Source: Paenibacillus sp. JCM 18996
GTDB lineage: Bacteria > Bacillota > Bacilli > Paenibacillales > NBRC-103111
Direction of reading: 5' to 3'
DNA: 56,893 bases
Assembly: GCA_001313085.1 (NCBI GenBank)
Contig: BBFE01000022.1
Location: 1 to 56,893, forward strand
The position numbers and the translations under genes were made by a program. Positions 53,978-56,893 of this stretch are shown piece after piece. The notes beneath the pieces are model-generated. The model did not search any database, had not been told where the DNA came from, and saw nothing but the letters and a program-made list of their open reading frames with translations. Every line of letters begins with the position of its first letter. Position 1 is the stretch's first letter.

Positions 53978-55699
53978 TCAGATCTGTGAGGGAGTGTGAA
54001 TTCCCAGAAGATGAAGCCCCTTTTGTAAAATACATCCCGCTGCATAAGTCAGAATGACCTTCGCCGCTTTCTCCTCTTCATCGCTTGCCAGTATGCGTTC
54101 TTGATGATAAAAAAAACGGTTAAAGGTTTGGGCGGAGTGGATCAAATATCTGGCCAGCAGGGAAGGTTCATTCTTCTCAACCGCTTTCAGGACCACGGAC
54201 GGATAGTCCGCCAGCTCTTTGAGCAGCTGCCACGCCTGGGCGCTTTCAAGGTAAATACCGTTTAGCCCGGAAACCGAGCTGCCGGTTAGCAGGGAAGCTT
54301 CCATGCCGGATTTATGCAGGATACTCTGCGTCCGGGCGAAAGCATACTGCACATAAGGCCCCGTTTCACCATCAAAATTCAGAGCTTCCTCCAGTGAAAA
54401 AAATCCACTTCGTTCAAACGGTTGTGTTTTAAATCCCCGAAAATGACGGCCCCCACTCCGATTTGTTCAGCCACGCGCTGTTTGTCAGGGAGGTCCGGAT
54501 TTTTTTATGCTCAATAATTTGCAGGGCTCTACCCACCGCTTCGTCAAGTACCTCTTCGAGCACTACAATCTTTCCTTTGCGTGTGGACATCTTTTTTTTC
54601 CTTCAAAACGCATCAACCCGAAACCGATATGCTCACAGCTTTCCGCCCAGTCAAAGCCCGCTTTCTCAAGCACGGCAAATACCTGCTCAAAATGAAGCGT
54701 CTGCTCCATACCCACGACATACAGCAAACGATCACCTTTCATCTCCCGGTGGCGGTACAGCGCCGTTGCCAAATCTCTGGCAGGGTAAATCGTAGTTCCA
54801 TTAGACTTGAGGATTAAACAGGGCGGCAGATTGCGTTCATCCAGCCTGACGACGTAGGCGCCTTCACTCAGTTCGAGCAATCTTTTTTCCCGCAGCAAAG
54901 CCACGACCTCGGCCATTTTATCATTGTAAAAGCTCTCTCCCAGCGTGTAATCAAAAGAAACGCCGAGCTTCTCGTACATTCGTTTGAATTCCTTCATGCT
55001 GATTTGGATGAACTTGCTCCACAAGCGTACGGTTTCCTCATCGCCCTGCTCCAGCTTACGGAACCATTCGCGGGCTTCATCCTCCAATTCGGGCCGGTGT
55101 TCGGCTTCCTCGTGGAATTTCACATACAGGTCGAGACAGGCTTTTATGGAATTGTGCTCCAGCGTTTCCGGTGTACCCCAATGTTTGTAGGCTGCGATCA
55201 TTTTGCCGAACTGGGTGCCCCAATCTCCCAGATGATTGACCCTCACCGGCTCGGATCCGGTTTCCTTGTACAAGCGGTACAGTGCGTTGCCTATGACCGT
55301 GGAGCGAAGGTGCCCGATGCCAAAAGGTTTGGCGATATTGGGGGACGACATGTCGATTATCACCCTGGCCCCCTGCCCCGATTGCGACTGTCCGAAGCCG
55401 GTCTGCAGTATCTCTGTGAGTAAAAGCTTGCCGTACACGCTGCGGTCAAAAGAGAGATTGAGATAAGGACCCGCTGCGCTGCACGTTATACCATGAGTGT
55501 TCGGCAAGGCTTTCAGCTGGCCAGCGAACTCATGGGCGATAGCCTGAGGCGACTTTCTCCATTGTTTGCCAAGGTGGAAACAAGGCAGAGCGGCGTCCCC
55601 CAGCTCCGAGCTTCGCGGAATTTCCAGCCAATCCAGAATTTGTTCCTCTGGCACTTGCAAATAAGGCTGCAGCGCTTGTGCGGCTTTCTTGAGCAGCAT
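53978..55699 (-). CDS. argS: arginyl-tRNA synthetase
   Basis: Charges tRNA-Arg. About 570 residues. MLLKKAAQALQPYLQVPEEQ, the HIGH-equivalent IAKPFGIGHLRSTVIGN, LGDWGTQFGK, the KMSKS-equivalent MSTRKGK and a C-terminal DALR anticodon-binding end (SAQTFNRFFYHQERIL). ATG 55699 behind AAAGGAGG. Breaks near 54594 (T8), 54490 and 54400. Controlled by the T-box leader 190 bases upstream. Confidence 0.93.
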
Positions 55700-55889
55700 T
55701 TGATTTCCTCCTTTGTTTTTTTGATATGAAAACCTTTGTTGTAGGCATTCCATGGATGCTCGATCGCGACTTAAAAGGCAGGTTTTCCTGGTACAGAACA
55801 GAAAGTGAATTTCGATCTGGACGAGCTGCAGCGGTTCAGGGGTTGATGGATCGCTTTGCGAATTCTGATGTTTTGTAACGCAGAAAATA

Positions 55890-56200
55890 CGTAAAAAAAA
55901 GCCCCGTCTCCATAAAGAGACGAGAGCTGTTGTTCCCGCGGTACCACTCTTAGTGCACGGCTGCCTCTGCGGCGTCCGCACCCCTCAGTTACGTTAACGG
56001 AGTATCCGTGCCTTCCTACTTGGGTCGGATGTTCAAAGCGCGAGGCGTTATGAGGTCCGATTCTCCCGTTCCGGAGGCAATCTCCAAGGCCCGTTCATCA
56101 CCGCTTCCGTACCGGCTTCCACCCACCCGGCTCGCTGCGACTATCTGCAGTGATTACTGTCCTATTCATCGATTGTAGATATGATTTTTTATCATCTTAC
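55890..56200 (-). ncRNA. T-box riboswitch of argS
   Basis: On the minus strand the antiterminator box AGAGTGGTACCGCGGG lies at 55934-55949 and pairs with the acceptor end of uncharged tRNA. The intrinsic terminator is CGTCTC-TTTATG-GAGACG followed by eight T (about 55893-55922). Upstream is Stem I with an AGTA bulge and AGCCGG region. In the expected specifier loop I read GAACGGGCC, giving codon CGG (Arg), consistent with the gene; that assignment is inference without a folded model. Confidence 0.88.
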
Positions 56201-56636
56201 CAGCTGGATTCGGAAAAAAATCAAGAGGTTTTTTATACTTCATCGGCAGTGGCAAATAGTAACTTGGGGTCTGACCACCCGCCATGCAACGCCACAACGC
56301 GCGCCGGGAGAGACACGTGTTGGGAAGCTTGGCGACAGAAGCTTCCTCAATGGACTTCTCGAGACAGGGTTAGTCTCGCTCGATTGTAATTTGTGCAATT
56401 GATGAATGTACTCGGAACGCTGTCAGAGGTTTCGTTGCAAAGTACAATACTTTTCTCAAAATCGAGCCAAATCACATGGATTTACCGTATTCCATTGTAT
56501 GAAATACAATCGGCTGGCGATTTTCCGAAAAATATAGGGTTGTTGACTGCACAAAATACAACGGCGCCCATCTTCATTCCAGTTCACCAACCATCTTACG
56601 CACCAGCCTACGGAAATAATGTCTCCAAGACCATGG
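56201..56636. other. 436-base gap before argS leader
   Basis: No gene supported. It holds the presumed argS promoter, a palindrome at 56494-56510 and other ATTGTA/TACAAT elements. Confidence 0.45.
56494..56510. promoter_or_regulatory. 17-base palindrome, possible operator
   Basis: ATTGTATGAAATACAAT: perfect seven-base arms with a three-base spacer. Similar half-sites (GTACAATAC near 56440, ATTGTAATTTGTGCAAT near 56385) occur nearby. Confidence 0.35.
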
Positions 56637-56893
56637 TCATCCTCTTTCCAGCTCCAATGCGCCGGTGTTTCTGTCGGCCAGCACGATTCTGGCTTCAAAA
56701 GGTTCCCCCGACTGGGTGCTGAATTTCAGCTTATTCGTCCTGCCCTTCTCAATCAGCGACTTCACCATCGAGTCGCTCAGCGTCTTGCCCAGGCTCGACT
56801 TCCAGATCACGAAGCCGCAGCCCTGCTTATACTCGCTGCAGCCGTACCCCTTGCGGCCCATAAAAAAAATGCGGCCGCCGCACCCCTCGCGCG
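56637..56893 (-). CDS. topB: DNA topoisomerase III C-terminus (partial)
   Basis: The C-terminal zinc-ribbon-like repeat of type IA topoisomerases: GRKGYGCSEYKQGCGFVIWK, then SLGKTLSDSMVKSLIEKGRT and the end ADRNTGALELERG. Residues CGGRIF precede it before the window edge. Only the last 85 codons are present; the topoisomerase core lies to the right. The assignment rests on this repeat alone, and other proteins carry it. Confidence 0.65.
   Translation of the reverse strand, partial: REGCGGRIFFMGRKGYGCSEYKQGCGFVIWKSSLGKTLSDSMVKSLIEKGRTNKLKFSTQSGEPFEARIVLADRNTGALELERG

Noticed and set aside
56393..56722. 109-residue plus-strand frame before the right edge
   Set aside because: Overlaps the topoisomerase end on the other strand, lacks a ribosome site and has no recognisable domain.

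Overview
The window looks like a chromosomal piece of a spore-forming Firmicute, most likely Paenibacillaceae. The grounds are the Bacillus-type fatty-acid degradation set (fadN, fadF, fadR, etfB, etfA) with a textbook FadR operator, strong GGAGG ribosome binding sites, an argS T-box leader, an S-layer-homology protein, a YesM/YesN-type two-component pair beside a CUT1 sugar transporter, and mixed GC content. No tRNA, rRNA, CRISPR array, phage or transposase gene was seen.

Layout: 1-7242 beta-oxidation and electron-transfer genes (fadN cut by the left edge; fadF; divergent fadR-etfB-etfA). 7559-9890 YcdB/SLH surface protein. 10339-10939 zinc-ribbon plus P-loop kinase-like protein. 11075-17855 sugar ABC importer with its sensor kinase and response regulator. 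17988-21684 AraC regulator, ferritin-like di-iron protein and MFS transporter. 22-23 kb is gene-poor. 23583-28608 KimA-like potassium importer, a small membrane protein, alanine dehydrogenase, an exported protein and a sirtuin; 28709-30393 alpha-glucosidase. 30931-46044 is a glycan island: six glycosyltransferases (one fused to a methyltransferase), a free methyltransferase, two tandem copies of an unusual 150-residue protein, and UDP-amino-sugar enzymes. 46246-50965 holds a lone PhnC-like ATPase, uridine kinase, small proteins, a TIM-barrel hydrolase-like protein and an L,D-transpeptidase. 51039-55699 holds a GDSL esterase, larE, rocF and argS, with the argS T-box at 55890-56200 and the end of a topoisomerase III gene at the right edge.

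The glycan island is the best candidate for an undescribed system. A duplicated Ser/Thr/Asn-rich protein without Lys, Cys or Trp sits among dedicated glycosyltransferases and a cassette resembling the known routes to UDP-N-acetyl-L-quinovosamine or -L-fucosamine. The simplest model is a glycosylated cell or spore surface layer; this is inference from context. Two of the glycosyltransferases share a C-terminal module with a KRPxxS signature.

Caution: nearly every long gene is broken by one-base indels, mostly extra bases in A/T runs of six or more, and losses of single bases at G/C pairs. One gene carries two compensating indels. I read these as base-calling errors, not real pseudogenes, so gene extents below join the frames, and break positions are approximate.
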